Assembly (NCBI RefSeq): GCF_009649955.1
Contig: NZ_CP045875.1
Location: 1,965,501 to 2,029,500 of the forward strand
Length of the DNA: 64,000 nt
Reading direction: 5' to 3'
Source of the DNA: Heliorestis convoluta
GTDB lineage: Bacteria > Bacillota > Desulfitobacteriia > Heliobacteriales > Heliobacteriaceae
Position 1 is the first letter of the stretch. Every line of letters starts with the position of its first letter. This document shows positions 17,347 through 26,200 of the stretch, in pieces. The notes under the pieces are model-generated. The model did not search any database. It was given only the letters and a program-made list of their open reading frames with translations, and was not told the DNA's origin. Position numbers and translations under genes: made by a program.

Positions 17347-18357
17347 GTGGCAACGAAAGGAATATTAACAGGAAAACAGAAAGCAGCTATCTTTTTGATT
17401 TCTTTAGGCCCTGAGAAGTCAGCGAAAATATTTCAACACTTAAAAGACGAAGAAATTGAGCAAATGACGCTTGAAATTGCCAATGTTCGTAAGGTTTCCT
17501 CGGAAAACCGTGATGTTGTCTTTAATGAGTTTCATCAGATACTCATGGCTTCAGAGTACCTCACCTCGGGCGGTATTGATTACGCCAAAGAAATTTTAGA
17601 GAAAGCCTTGGGCTCCCAGAAAGCGCTTGATATTATTAATAGGCTCACTTCATCGTTACAAGTTCGTCCTTTTGAGTTTGTTCGTCGTACTGATCCAGCA
17701 CAATTGTTAAACTTTATTCAATCAGAGCATCCGCAGACAATAGCCTTGATTCTAGCCTATCTAAGTTCTGAGCAAGCTTCTATTATTTTGTCAGCTCTTC
17801 CACCAGACCGACAGTCCGATGTAGCTCGCAGAATTGCTTTAATGGATCGAACGTCGCCGGAAGTCATTCGAGAAGTAGAAATGGTATTAGAAAGAAAATT
17901 ATCATCTCTCGTCTCACAAGAGCATACCAGTGCAGGTGGTATTGAAAATGTTGTTGAGATGCTCAATAGGGTGGATAGAGGAACAGAGAAATCTATTATG
18001 GAAGCATTAGAAATTCAAGATCCGGAATTGGCTGAAGAGATCAAGAAACGTATGTTTGTCTTCGAAGATATTGTTATGCTCGATGACCGCTCTATTCAAC
18101 AAGTGCTTCGAGAAGTGGATACAAAAGATCTGGCATTGGCCCTTAAAGGTTCGAGCGAAGAAGTTATACAAAAAATCTTCAAAAACGTATCCAAAAGAGC
18201 AGGAGAAATGTTGCGAGAAGACATGGAATTTATGGGACCTGTCCGCTTGCGCGATGTAGAAGAAGCACAACAGAGAATTGTGAATATTATTCGCAAATTA
18301 GAAGAAGCAGGTGAGATCATCGTCGCTCGTGGCGGAGGTGATGAACTCATTGTCTAA
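17347..18357 (+). CDS. fliG: Flagellar motor switch protein FliG
   Basis: FliG is the C-ring protein that couples stator torque to the MS ring and sets rotation direction. The 336 residues contain LTGKQKAAIFLISLGPEKSAKIFQ at the N terminus (FliF-binding), a middle ARM domain with EHPQTIALILAYL (the EHPQ motif) and a C-terminal domain with the charged torque helix (LALALKGSSEEVIQKIFKN). It has a GTG start after GAGGTG. The 3' end overlaps the start of fliH. Confidence 0.97.
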   Translation: MATKGILTGKQKAAIFLISLGPEKSAKIFQHLKDEEIEQMTLEIANVRKVSSENRDVVFNEFHQILMASEYLTSGGIDYAKEILEKALGSQKALDIINRLTSSLQVRPFEFVRRTDPAQLLNFIQSEHPQTIALILAYLSSEQASIILSALPPDRQSDVARRIALMDRTSPEVIREVEMVLERKLSSLVSQEHTSAGGIENVVEMLNRVDRGTEKSIMEALEIQDPELAEEIKKRMFVFEDIVMLDDRSIQQVLREVDTKDLALALKGSSEEVIQKIFKNVSKRAGEMLREDMEFMGPVRLRDVEEAQQRIVNIIRKLEEAGEIIVARGGGDELIV

Positions 18358-19219
18358 GGTTATCAAATCATCTACACTGCTTGCTAACAAACCAAAGCTG
18401 TTAAAGCTAGGGTTTCTTGAAGAAAATAAAGAACAATCTTCTACCTTTATTCCTGTGCCTACAACCGAAGTTACATCAAAAGCTTTAGGCGATGTCACTT
18501 CAACACAGCAAGAAGAGAAAAAATCTATAGATAATCAAGATATGGTTATTCTTGCGCAAGAACAAGCGGAACAGATATTGCAGGAAACCCATGAAATGGT
18601 ACAAGAACTTCTTCAGAAGGCAAAAGATCAGGCTCATAAAATTTTGATAGAAGCCAAAAAAGAAACTGAAGAAGTTCTTTCTATCGCGCAAAAAGAAGCC
18701 GAAGAGCTAAAAAGGCTACGTTCTGAAGAAGGTTATGCCAAAGGCTACGATGAGGGCTACAAAGGCGCGATAAAGAAAGCCAAAAAAGAAGCAGAAAAGA
18801 TTGTCGTAGAAGCTTACAACGAAGCAGAGGCAGCACGACAAGCGCGGTTGGCTTATTTAAAAGATCAGGAGAAAGACTTGGTAGACCTTGCTGTCATGAT
18901 TGCAGAAAAAATTATTCAATATGAGATTGATCGCAATGATCAGGTTGTTTTTCATATTACGGAAAATGCTTTAAATAAAGCACGTGATATGAGCCACGTT
19001 ATCATCAAAGTTAACCCTGAAGACTATCCCATATTGCAAAACTACAAAAGTGATCTTATGAGCTTAATCAAAGGCTTGCGTACCTTGAATATAGAAAAAG
19101 ATGAGACCATTGGAAGAGGCGGCTGTATTATTGATACGGCCTATGGCTATGTTGATGCTCGAATTGATGCGCAGCTCGACGAATTGCGTCGTGTTATTAG
19201 TGAAGTTATGAACAGGTAG
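18350..19219 (+). CDS. fliH: Flagellar assembly protein FliH
   Basis: FliH regulates the export ATPase FliI and resembles the peripheral stalk of F-type ATPases. The ~289 residues have a long charged, glutamine/lysine-rich coiled coil (~60-190), AYGKGYDEGYKGA-like glycine-repeat residues (YAKGYDEGYKGAI), and a C-terminal FliH/HrpE domain with GRGGCIIDTAYGYVDARID. I chose TTG 18350 (MSKVIKSS...) with GGAGGTG 9 nt upstream. ATG 18341 is possible but lies too close to that SD. It overlaps fliG by 8 nt. Confidence 0.93.
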   Translation: MSKVIKSSTLLANKPKLLKLGFLEENKEQSSTFIPVPTTEVTSKALGDVTSTQQEEKKSIDNQDMVILAQEQAEQILQETHEMVQELLQKAKDQAHKILIEAKKETEEVLSIAQKEAEELKRLRSEEGYAKGYDEGYKGAIKKAKKEAEKIVVEAYNEAEAARQARLAYLKDQEKDLVDLAVMIAEKIIQYEIDRNDQVVFHITENALNKARDMSHVIIKVNPEDYPILQNYKSDLMSLIKGLRTLNIEKDETIGRGGCIIDTAYGYVDARIDAQLDELRRVISEVMNR

Positions 19220-19229
19220 AAGAGTGTTT

Positions 19230-20528
19230 ATGAAAAAATACATGGCTGCCATTCAAAAAGCGGATTTTGTACGGTTAAATGGAAAGGTAAGTCAGGTGAT
19301 TGGTCTAGTCGTTCAGTCGGACGGACCCAGTGCACATCTAGGAGAACTTTGCTACCTTTCAACGCAACAAGGCAAAGAGAGAATTGGTGCAGAAGTCGTT
19401 GGCTTTCGTGACAAAAAAACATTGCTTATGCCCTTAGGGGATATAACGGGCATTGGCCCTGGTGCTCAAGTGCTTGCTTCTGGTGACTTCCTAAAAGTCC
19501 CTGTAGGAAAGGGCTTGCTTGGTCGTGTTCTTGATGGACTGGGGAATTTCATTGATGGCAAAGGACTCGTGAATTTTACGGAAGCCTACCCCTTAGATGC
19601 AGCGCCACCCCATCCTTTGCGCAGACAACGGATTCAACAGATACTCCCTTTTGGTGTAAAGGCCATCGATGGATTCCTAACTTGTGGTAAAGGTCAGCGA
19701 CTCGGTATTTTTGCTGGTTCTGGTGTAGGAAAAAGTACCTTGCTTGGCATGATTGCGCGAAATGCAAAAGCTGATATTAATGTGATAGCATTAATTGGGG
19801 AGCGGGGACGAGAAGTTCGAGAGTTTTTAGAAAAAGACTTGGGTCCCGAGGGTTTAGCGCGCTCTGTTGTTGTTGTTGCCACATCAGATCAACCGGCTCT
19901 TGTTCGACTCAAAGGAGCCCTGGTTGCAACAGCCATTGCAGAATATTTTCGAGATCAAGGCAAAGATGTCATGCTAATGATGGATTCGGTAACTCGTTTT
20001 GCCATGGCTCAGCGGGAAGTAGGCCTTGCAGTCGGTGAACCGCCAGCAACAAGAGGGTACACACCTTCTGTTTTTGCTTTATTGCCAAAACTATTGGAAC
20101 GCTCGGGAACGTCTGCCCATGGAACCATTACGGGCCTCTATACCGTGCTCGTCGACGGAGACGATATGAATGAGCCTATCGCTGATACGGTGCGAGGCAT
20201 CCTCGATGGTCATGTTGTTTTGTCGCGAGACCTAGCAGCGCAAAATCATTATCCGGCTATTGATGTGTTACGCAGTGTGAGTCGTGTTATGATTGAACTG
20301 GTTGAACCAGAACATCGACAACTGGCAGCACGACTGCGACAAGTACTTGCCACTTATAACGAAGCCAAAGACTTACTTGATATTGGCGCTTATCAAGCCG
20401 GTGCCAATCCAAAAATTGATTATGCTCTTCAAAAAATAGATGAATGCAATGATATTTTAAAACAACAAATTGAAGAATCGATTCCATTAGAAGAAACGTT
20501 ACAACGGCTAAGAGAGTTATTTGTATGA
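19230..20528 (+). CDS. fliI: Flagellum-specific ATP synthase FliI
   Basis: FliI is the cytoplasmic ATPase of the flagellar type III export apparatus, homologous to the F1 beta subunit. It is ~432 residues with Walker A GIFAGSGVGKSTLLGMIARN (about residue 165), Walker B DVMLMMDSVTRFAMAQRE, and EPPATRGYTPSVFALLPKLLERSG, a strong FliI/SctN signature. ATG 19230 is preceded by GAAGAG. An in-frame GTG at 19224 is an alternative. The end overlaps fliJ by 4 nt (ATGA). Confidence 0.97.
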   Translation: MKKYMAAIQKADFVRLNGKVSQVIGLVVQSDGPSAHLGELCYLSTQQGKERIGAEVVGFRDKKTLLMPLGDITGIGPGAQVLASGDFLKVPVGKGLLGRVLDGLGNFIDGKGLVNFTEAYPLDAAPPHPLRRQRIQQILPFGVKAIDGFLTCGKGQRLGIFAGSGVGKSTLLGMIARNAKADINVIALIGERGREVREFLEKDLGPEGLARSVVVVATSDQPALVRLKGALVATAIAEYFRDQGKDVMLMMDSVTRFAMAQREVGLAVGEPPATRGYTPSVFALLPKLLERSGTSAHGTITGLYTVLVDGDDMNEPIADTVRGILDGHVVLSRDLAAQNHYPAIDVLRSVSRVMIELVEPEHRQLAARLRQVLATYNEAKDLLDIGAYQAGANPKIDYALQKIDECNDILKQQIEESIPLEETLQRLRELFV

Positions 20529-20980
20529 TGAAGCCTTTTACTTTTAAACTACAGCGGCCATTAGACTTGAAGGAAAAAGAAGAAGCACACCTCAAGTCAG
20601 AACTACAGCGACAGCGCAATAGAGTAGAAGACTGTCAACGTATGATAGAAGAGAACAAGCAGGCAATGACAGAAGCTTTGATAGAATGTAAAAAAATGCA
20701 AGAACCTTACTTTGACGTAAGCCAGCGCTTACTCTTTCCGTACTATTGGCATCGTTTGCAAGAAACAGAGGCAGAGCTTCATCAACAACTGGCCCAAGAA
20801 CAAGAGAAAGAGCAAGCGCTACAAGAACAGCTTATGAAAACGATGCGTGATCGAAAAGTCTTAGAAAAATTACGGGATAAACACTTGACAGCTTATAAGA
20901 AAGAAGCATTACGAGAAGAACAAATCATATTGGATGAAATTGCTCTTAATCGGTTTATGGCAAAAGATAAAGGAGAATAG
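20525..20980 (+). CDS. fliJ: Flagellar export protein FliJ
   Basis: FliJ is the coiled-coil stalk that links the FliI ring and the export gate. The 151 residues are almost entirely charged helix (MMKPFTFKLQRPLDLKEKEEAHLKSELQ...), rich in Gln and Glu, as is normal for FliJ. Identity rests on position after fliI, length and the coiled-coil nature, plus the FxFxLQ.vLdLkekeE-type start. The ATGA overlap with fliI implies coupling. Confidence 0.9.
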   Translation: MMKPFTFKLQRPLDLKEKEEAHLKSELQRQRNRVEDCQRMIEENKQAMTEALIECKKMQEPYFDVSQRLLFPYYWHRLQETEAELHQQLAQEQEKEQALQEQLMKTMRDRKVLEKLRDKHLTAYKKEALREEQIILDEIALNRFMAKDKGE

Positions 20981-20994
20981 GAGGGAGATAGGGC

Positions 20995-21831
20995 TTGGCC
21001 AAAAAAGAAGAAACAAACAGTAAAAAATCAACCTTTCCGTGGCTATTATTTTTTATTCTGGCCATGCCTGTCTTTCTTCTAGGCTCCATCAGTGCTGCAC
21101 AAGTAGCTGGTGTAATCGATGTAACAAACTACGTGAGACAAATTCCGGTCATTGGAACGATGATCCCTGAAAAAGAAGAGGAAGCTTTTTTTCAACAAAC
21201 TTTTGAAGAGCATCGTATCGCCCAGCTTGAAGAAGAAAAAGCAGAATTAGATAATCAACTTCGAGAACTGCAACAACAACTTGTTATGGTAGAGCCACAA
21301 GAAGATTTGTGGGAACAAGAAAAAAATGAGCTAGAACAATCACTGCAAATCCTTCAAGAGCAGTTAGAGCAGTTACAAAATGCACGGGTCGATCAAGAAA
21401 GTCTTGTGGAACGACTACGACTTATGAGACCGGCCGATGCTGTAAAAATTATGGAGAATCTACCGGACCAGACTATTAATGCTTTGCTTGCTGAAATGGA
21501 CGTAGATGAGGCCGCGCGTCTTATGGCGCTTTTCGATCCTGTGCGAGCCGCTCGGTTGGCCTATCCCGATATTAGAGAAGAGCTAGAAAATCAAAATCGC
21601 TCTCAACAAGCCACGCAAGAAAGAGCGGCTACATTGCAAAGCTTAGGTAGAACCATGGCAGCCATGCAACCCAATGAAGCTTCCATGCTGATTGAAAATT
21701 TATCGAATGATATGGCTGTTGCTATTCTTAAAGAAATGGACGATGCATCAAGAGGAAGAGTCCTGTCTTCTTTATCGACGCAGAACCCAGTACGAGCAGC
21801 TCAACTTGTGACAATGATGGGGCAATCATAA
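20995..21831 (+). CDS. MotE-like / YlxF-type protein with MgtE N-terminal-like domain
   Basis: This is a 278-residue protein with one N-terminal membrane helix (~15-36, FPWLLFFILAMPVFLLGSI), a long coiled coil (~60-125) and a C-terminal MgtE_N-like helical domain. That domain contains LRLMRPADAVKIMENLPDQTINALLAEMDVDEAARLMALFDPVRAARL-type repeats; the short marks are PADAVKIMENLP and IENLSNDMAVAILKEMD. MotE family members act as stator chaperones or basal-body assembly factors. YlxF holds the same place in Bacillus, between fliJ and fliK. The start is TTG 20995 with GGAGGGAG upstream. Confidence 0.85.
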   Translation: MAKKEETNSKKSTFPWLLFFILAMPVFLLGSISAAQVAGVIDVTNYVRQIPVIGTMIPEKEEEAFFQQTFEEHRIAQLEEEKAELDNQLRELQQQLVMVEPQEDLWEQEKNELEQSLQILQEQLEQLQNARVDQESLVERLRLMRPADAVKIMENLPDQTINALLAEMDVDEAARLMALFDPVRAARLAYPDIREELENQNRSQQATQERAATLQSLGRTMAAMQPNEASMLIENLSNDMAVAILKEMDDASRGRVLSSLSTQNPVRAAQLVTMMGQS

Positions 21832-21926
21832 CGAAAGGGGTGATGACAAAAGGGATACAATTTACGAATATGTGAATTTGCGATTTCAATTTCCTAGGCG
21901 GTTACAGGAGATAAGGAGGCCAAAGA

Positions 21927-23516
21927 TTGAGAGAATTAGCGATTTTTGCCTCTTCTGTTCATGATCCAAACAAAATAAAAGACCAGTCCAAAAGGATAGA
22001 GCAAGAAGAAGTAAAAGGACAGGACAACTTTCTAAGTTTATTAAATGCCTTTGTCTTACCGCAAGTTCAAAAGAGAAATAATGATGCTTTTTTTCTGCGG
22101 GACTTATCATTGAATGATCCTCGAAGGAGTGAAGGGAACCGCTATCAGCAAAGCAGAGATAGCAGAGCCTCTTCTTATTCTCAAGCAAACAATGAAAGAA
22201 GAAGTGATCACAAAGCTTTATCATCCGATCACGCCTCAAGACAAAAGAAGGACCATGAAAGCACAGGTAAGGCTAGAAATGCTCAAAGCAATGAAAGTAC
22301 TGGTAAGGTTGATAAAAGCGATGAAAGCATCAAAAGGCACAGAATTGAGCTAGAAAATAGGTCAAAAGAAAGTTATACAATCAAAGGGAATCATGAAAGC
22401 AAAGTCGCAGACTTTAAAGAGGTTGCTGTTTTATCAAATGATGAGAATCAACTGTTAACAAATCAGTTTTCAAAAGAAAAGGCAACGCAGTTAAAAGTAA
22501 TGGAGGAAAGCGCCTCTAAAAAGAAAAATGAAAAAGCTTTGCTGTTCAAAGATCGTGAAGGGCAAATGGGAGAACTAGAAGAGATAGAGGCGCAAGGAAA
22601 GAAAAAAGTACTACAAGAGCGTGGCAGTTTACTTATATCAGGGAAACAAAATCGTGAAGATCTTTCTATAAAAATCTCAGAAGAGAATTCTAAACATTTT
22701 CTAGAGCCTGAACCGGCTCAACTGCCTTTATTAGCAAAATTACAGAAGGCTCGAGAAAAACATAAGAGTCGTCAAGAAGGCAAAGTAGCAGAAACTACTT
22801 TTATTGAACAAAAGGATCAAGAAAAAGTAGGGTTACAGAATCCTCTCTTACCTTTTCAACATGTGGTGAGACAGGAAGGCTCTATACAACAACCAATAGG
22901 GCATCAAGCGATGGTAAGAGACGGAATTTTTCAGGAACATAATGAAAAAAGCTTACAAAGTAAAAACAATCTATCAAACTATGCAGGTGTAACAGAGACA
23001 AATCGACCTTTTTTCAAAGGAAAGATATCAAATCTCGCAAAACAAGCACCGATGCCCCAACGACAAGAAGTTTTTAGTCAAATTATTGCACAAGCCAAAC
23101 TATTAAACAAAGCAGGTGCACAAGAACTAAAAATACAGTTGAAACCAGATTTCCTAGGACCTTTAAAAATGAGACTTATCATGGAAGACGGTCTTGTTTC
23201 CATTCGTATTGCTGCAGAAAATCCTCATATAAGGCAGATGATAGAATCGAACTTATCTCATTTAAAGCAGTCATTGGAAGAACAAGGCGTTAAATTTGAC
23301 CGCATTGAAGTAAATCAAGGTGAGAGCAACAAAGATATGTTTCGTGATAAAAATCAGCAAGATTTTTTACAAAATCAACAAGGTCGCAGACAAGAAGAGG
23401 GAATTCCCACCTACACGAAGGATCGAGAACTTGGTGAAAGTGATGAACTTGATTCGAGTGACAAAGTGGAACGTTATTATGGCCAAGAAAGTAGCACCAT
23501 TGAGTATTTAGCTTAA
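21927..23516 (+). CDS. fliK: Flagellar hook-length control protein FliK
   Basis: FliK is the secreted molecular ruler that stops hook growth and switches export specificity through FlhB. The N-terminal ~370 residues are hydrophilic and very low in conserved sequence, as is usual. The C-terminal domain (~380-470) carries LKIQLKPDFLGPLKMRLIMEDGLVSIRI, the FliK C-terminal core with the LxPxxLGpl pattern. The TTG start follows a doubled SD (GGAGATAAGGAGG). The stop lies one base before the first possible flgD start. Confidence 0.9.
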   Translation: MRELAIFASSVHDPNKIKDQSKRIEQEEVKGQDNFLSLLNAFVLPQVQKRNNDAFFLRDLSLNDPRRSEGNRYQQSRDSRASSYSQANNERRSDHKALSSDHASRQKKDHESTGKARNAQSNESTGKVDKSDESIKRHRIELENRSKESYTIKGNHESKVADFKEVAVLSNDENQLLTNQFSKEKATQLKVMEESASKKKNEKALLFKDREGQMGELEEIEAQGKKKVLQERGSLLISGKQNREDLSIKISEENSKHFLEPEPAQLPLLAKLQKAREKHKSRQEGKVAETTFIEQKDQEKVGLQNPLLPFQHVVRQEGSIQQPIGHQAMVRDGIFQEHNEKSLQSKNNLSNYAGVTETNRPFFKGKISNLAKQAPMPQRQEVFSQIIAQAKLLNKAGAQELKIQLKPDFLGPLKMRLIMEDGLVSIRIAAENPHIRQMIESNLSHLKQSLEEQGVKFDRIEVNQGESNKDMFRDKNQQDFLQNQQGRRQEEGIPTYTKDRELGESDELDSSDKVERYYGQESSTIEYLA

Positions 23517-23517
23517 A

Positions 23518-24120
23518 ATGTTATCTATTGGAGGTGAAAAGAGTGTCCTATACAATCAACAACATACAATCGGCGCAAGCCCCCTGTCCCAAACCCTTAA
23601 AACAGAGAAAAACAATACTGTGATGGGCAAAGATGACTTTTTGAAATTGTTGGTTACACAATTGAGATACCAAGATCCTATGAAGCCTATGGAAGACAAA
23701 GAGTTTATTGCGCAGATGGCCCAATTTAGTTCTTTAGAACAGATGCAAAACATGGCAGAAGGTTTTATGGAACTGAAAGAAGCACAAATGAAAATGCTAC
23801 ATGAAAACTATGTAGCACAGGCTGTAAGTTTTATTGGTAAAGAAGTCGAAGCACTGACGATGCAAAGAGACGGACAGGGAAAAACGATATACGACGAAGA
23901 AGGTCGGGCTTTCACAGAATTGGTGCAGGGAGAAGTACGAGGCGTAAAATTTGAGCAAGGTCAACCGGTTTTACAAGTACAGTTTGTGAAGGGTGAACAA
24001 TCGGTGACTCGTGCTGTGCGCTTGGAAGAAGTTAGCAAAGTTATGACCAAGAAAGAGCCAGTAGAAGTCCCGACTTTGCCGAAAGAGATGGGAGAAGAGG
24101 CGATGAAGGACCATGGATAA
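23518..24120 (+). CDS. flgD: Flagellar hook assembly protein FlgD (start region ambiguous)
   Basis: FlgD is the hook cap scaffold needed for hook polymerisation. The core MGKDDFLKLLVTQLRYQDPMKPMEDKEFIAQMAQFSSLEQM is diagnostic (key part KDDFLKLLVTQLRYQDP). The C-terminal half is short, as in the Bacillus form (YlxG). The start is odd. The frame opens at ATG 23518, one base after the fliK stop, without an SD. The strong SD GGAGGTG (23530-23536) instead serves GTG 23543 in another frame. That frame reads MSYTINNIQSAQAP and stops at 23621. See the separate finding. Confidence 0.9.
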   Translation: MLSIGGEKSVLYNQQHTIGASPLSQTLKTEKNNTVMGKDDFLKLLVTQLRYQDPMKPMEDKEFIAQMAQFSSLEQMQNMAEGFMELKEAQMKMLHENYVAQAVSFIGKEVEALTMQRDGQGKTIYDEEGRAFTELVQGEVRGVKFEQGQPVLQVQFVKGEQSVTRAVRLEEVSKVMTKKEPVEVPTLPKEMGEEAMKDHG

Positions 24121-24508
24121 ACCTTTTTTTCATCCTCAACCCATGATTCCCGGTGTGGGAAAAGCAACAAGCACAGGTAAAAGTTCGACAAAGACCTCGA
24201 ACCATACCGATAAGGACAGCTTTCAGAAAATCTTACATCAAGAAGCGAGTAAGGTTAAGTTTTCATCTCATGCGCAGCAACGATTGAACCAAAGGAATAT
24301 TTCGTTTGGTGAAAAAGAGATGACACAACTTACAGAAGCGCTTTGTAAAGCTGAAAGCAAAGGCGCAAAAGAAGCGCTGGTCATGATGAAGGATCTGGCC
24401 TTAGTCGTATCAATTCAAAATCGTACAGTGATTACAGCAGCCCATGGAAATCAACTGAAAGATAATGTATTCACAAAAATTGATAGCGCCGTTATCATCC
24501 CAGAATAA
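24113..24508 (+). CDS. Flagellar operon protein, TIGR02530 family
   Basis: This is a 131-residue protein of the conserved but uncharacterised 'flagellar operon protein' family found between flgD and flgE in many Firmicutes. The conserved block is KFSSHAQQRLNQRNISF, followed by a LVVSIQNRTVITA strand. The N-terminal ~45 residues are polar and variable. The start overlaps flgD by 8 nt. No catalytic motif is visible. A role in hook assembly is inferred only from position. Confidence 0.85.
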   Translation: MDKPFFHPQPMIPGVGKATSTGKSSTKTSNHTDKDSFQKILHQEASKVKFSSHAQQRLNQRNISFGEKEMTQLTEALCKAESKGAKEALVMMKDLALVVSIQNRTVITAAHGNQLKDNVFTKIDSAVIIPE

Positions 24509-24603
24509 GAGGCCGGACCTCTAGGAGGAAGCCTAGACTGTGGAGCGATAGAAGCAGTCATAGGGAGATAAGGTCGCAAAACATAAATGGGGGTCATAAA
24601 GAT
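24509..24603 (+). other. Structured spacer upstream of flgE
   Basis: The 95-bp gap holds three short stems in a row: GAGG/CCTC (24509-24521), CTAGG/CCTAG (24521-24536) and GACTG/CAGTC (24536-24559). They are too short and lack a T tract to be a terminator. The gap is longer than most in this operon and may be an RNA-processing or translation-control region. It does not match the GEMM c-di-GMP riboswitch consensus as far as I can see. Confidence 0.35.
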
Positions 24604-25899
24604 ATGATGCGTTCTTTATACTCAGGCGTTACTGCTTTGAGGAACCATCAGACGCGCATGGACGTAATTGGTAACAACATCGCCAACGTTAATACTTTGG
24701 GATTTAAGAAAAGTCGTGTTACCTTTCAAGATGTTTTGAACCAGACGGTTCGAGGTGCGTCGGCACCGCAAGAAGGAAGAGGCGGCACCAATCCAATGCA
24801 AGTTGGTTTAGGAATGAATGTAGCCACCATTGAAACAGTTCATACAGGCTCTAATCCCCAGGGTACAGGGAAAAATACAGATCTAGCCATTCAAGGCGAT
24901 GGCTTCTTTATTTTAGACAATGGCTTAGGTGGTGAAGTCTACACAAGAGCAGGCGCTTTTGATTTTGATGCGGTAGGGAATCTCATTAACACGTCCAATG
25001 GCATGTTAGTGCAAGGCTATATGTTTAATGAATCAGAAGAAAGAGACACGGTACTCACAGGCATAAGTTTGGCAGAGAAAAAGCTAATGCTACCAGCCGC
25101 TACGGATAGGGCTAGTATTGGAGGGAACTTGGACTCCACGAAAACTTATGGAGAAGTGCACACAATTGAGTTTCAGGTCTTTGACAGCCTTGGGAATTCT
25201 CACCCTGTAAAACTAGATTTTTACAAAACAACATCGGAAGGAGAAGATGCTGATCCCGAAACTGTTTGGACAGTAGCAGCATCAAATGGTCATAGTATTA
25301 CTATGGAAGATGAAGAGGGTGCTGACCCAGATGCCGGTAATGTAGTGCTTCGATTTGACTTAAATGGAAGACCTGATATCGCATCAATTCAACTAACATT
25401 AGCAGGTATTGCAATACCTGCTCTAGATGAGGATGGAGAGATGGGAGAAGAAGACCTAACCGTAAATATTGATTTATCCAATCTTAGACAAACAGCAGGC
25501 GAATCAACGGCTGTTGTAACAGAACGAAATGGTTATCGTGCTGGTGAGCTGCAGGCGCTCAATGTCGATGCAACAGGCACCGTTACAGGCTCCTATTCAA
25601 ACGGTAAAAACATGCGATTGGCACAAGTGGCCATAGCTGCCTTCAACAATCCTTCAAGCCTAACGAAGCTCGGAGACAACCTTTATAGTGTATCAAACGC
25701 AACCGGTGAAGCTAACATTGGAACTGCCAACTCTGGTGGCCGTGGCTCTATTATCCCTGGTGCCTTGGAAATGTCTAATGTTGATCTAGCCCAAGAATTT
25801 ACAGATATGATTGTTACCCAGCGTGGTTTCCAGGCAAACAATCGCATTATTACCGTCTCTGACACAATGATTGAAGAACTGGTTAATCTCAAACGATAA
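24604..25899 (+). CDS. flgE: Flagellar hook protein FlgE
   Basis: FlgE is the major hook subunit. The 431 residues begin MMRSLYSGVTALRNHQTRMD and continue with IGNNIANVNTLGFKKSRVTF, the rod/hook signature. The middle domain (~150-300) is variable. The C terminus has IIPGALEMSNVDLAQEFTDMIVTQRGFQANNRIITVSDTMIEEL, the FlgE/F/G C-terminal motif (key part SNVDLAQEFTDMIVTQRGF). It is placed after flgD and TIGR02530, so hook rather than FlgF/FlgG. ATG 24607 is an alternative start. Confidence 0.95.
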   Translation: MMRSLYSGVTALRNHQTRMDVIGNNIANVNTLGFKKSRVTFQDVLNQTVRGASAPQEGRGGTNPMQVGLGMNVATIETVHTGSNPQGTGKNTDLAIQGDGFFILDNGLGGEVYTRAGAFDFDAVGNLINTSNGMLVQGYMFNESEERDTVLTGISLAEKKLMLPAATDRASIGGNLDSTKTYGEVHTIEFQVFDSLGNSHPVKLDFYKTTSEGEDADPETVWTVAASNGHSITMEDEEGADPDAGNVVLRFDLNGRPDIASIQLTLAGIAIPALDEDGEMGEEDLTVNIDLSNLRQTAGESTAVVTERNGYRAGELQALNVDATGTVTGSYSNGKNMRLAQVAIAAFNNPSSLTKLGDNLYSVSNATGEANIGTANSGGRGSIIPGALEMSNVDLAQEFTDMIVTQRGFQANNRIITVSDTMIEELVNLKR

Positions 25900-25911
25900 C
25901 TTGCTCTAGAG

Positions 25912-25946
25912 AGCGAGCGGGTTTGAGCCTCAAATCCGCTCGCTTT
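25912..25946 (+). terminator. Strong intra-operon hairpin between flgE and flbD
   Basis: Arms 25912-25926 and 25930-25944 pair over 15 bp with one G-U, around a 3-nt loop. The arm core is AGCGAGCGG. Only two or three T's follow, so termination is probably partial. Alternatively it protects the 3' end of an abundant flgE mRNA. Confidence 0.6.
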
Positions 25947-25975
25947 CCTATTAAAAGCCGAGGAGGCTAGGGCAC

Positions 25976-26200
25976 ATGATTAAGGTAACTCGATTGAACC
26001 AGCGTGAAATGGTTGTCAATGCGGACCTCATTGAGTTTATCGAATCAACACCGGATACCTTACTCACTCTAACGACAGGCAAAAAAGTTCTCATTACAGA
26101 ATCAGTAGATGAAGTAATTGCACGTGTCATATTTTACAAAAAAGCTTATCACAGAGGCATTGATTCCAATGATCCCCTCGAAGAAAAAAGAAGGAGCTAG
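25976..26200 (+). CDS. flbD: Flagellar FlbD family protein (SwrD-like)
   Basis: This is a 74-residue FlbD family protein. The B. subtilis member (SwrD) raises flagellar motor power. It starts MIKVTRLNQREMVVNADLIEFIESTPDT, the family signature, with a following TLTTGKKVLITESVDEVI. AGGAGG lies upstream of ATG. The order flgE-flbD-fliL-fliM matches Bacillus. It may be read less than the upstream genes because of the hairpin at 25912. Confidence 0.9.
   Translation: MIKVTRLNQREMVVNADLIEFIESTPDTLLTLTTGKKVLITESVDEVIARVIFYKKAYHRGIDSNDPLEEKRRS

Noticed and set aside
24541-24603. Possible c-di-GMP (GEMM) riboswitch before flgE
   Set aside because: A GTCGCAAAAC stretch recalls part of the motif, but the conserved helices and tetraloop-receptor arrangement are not found.
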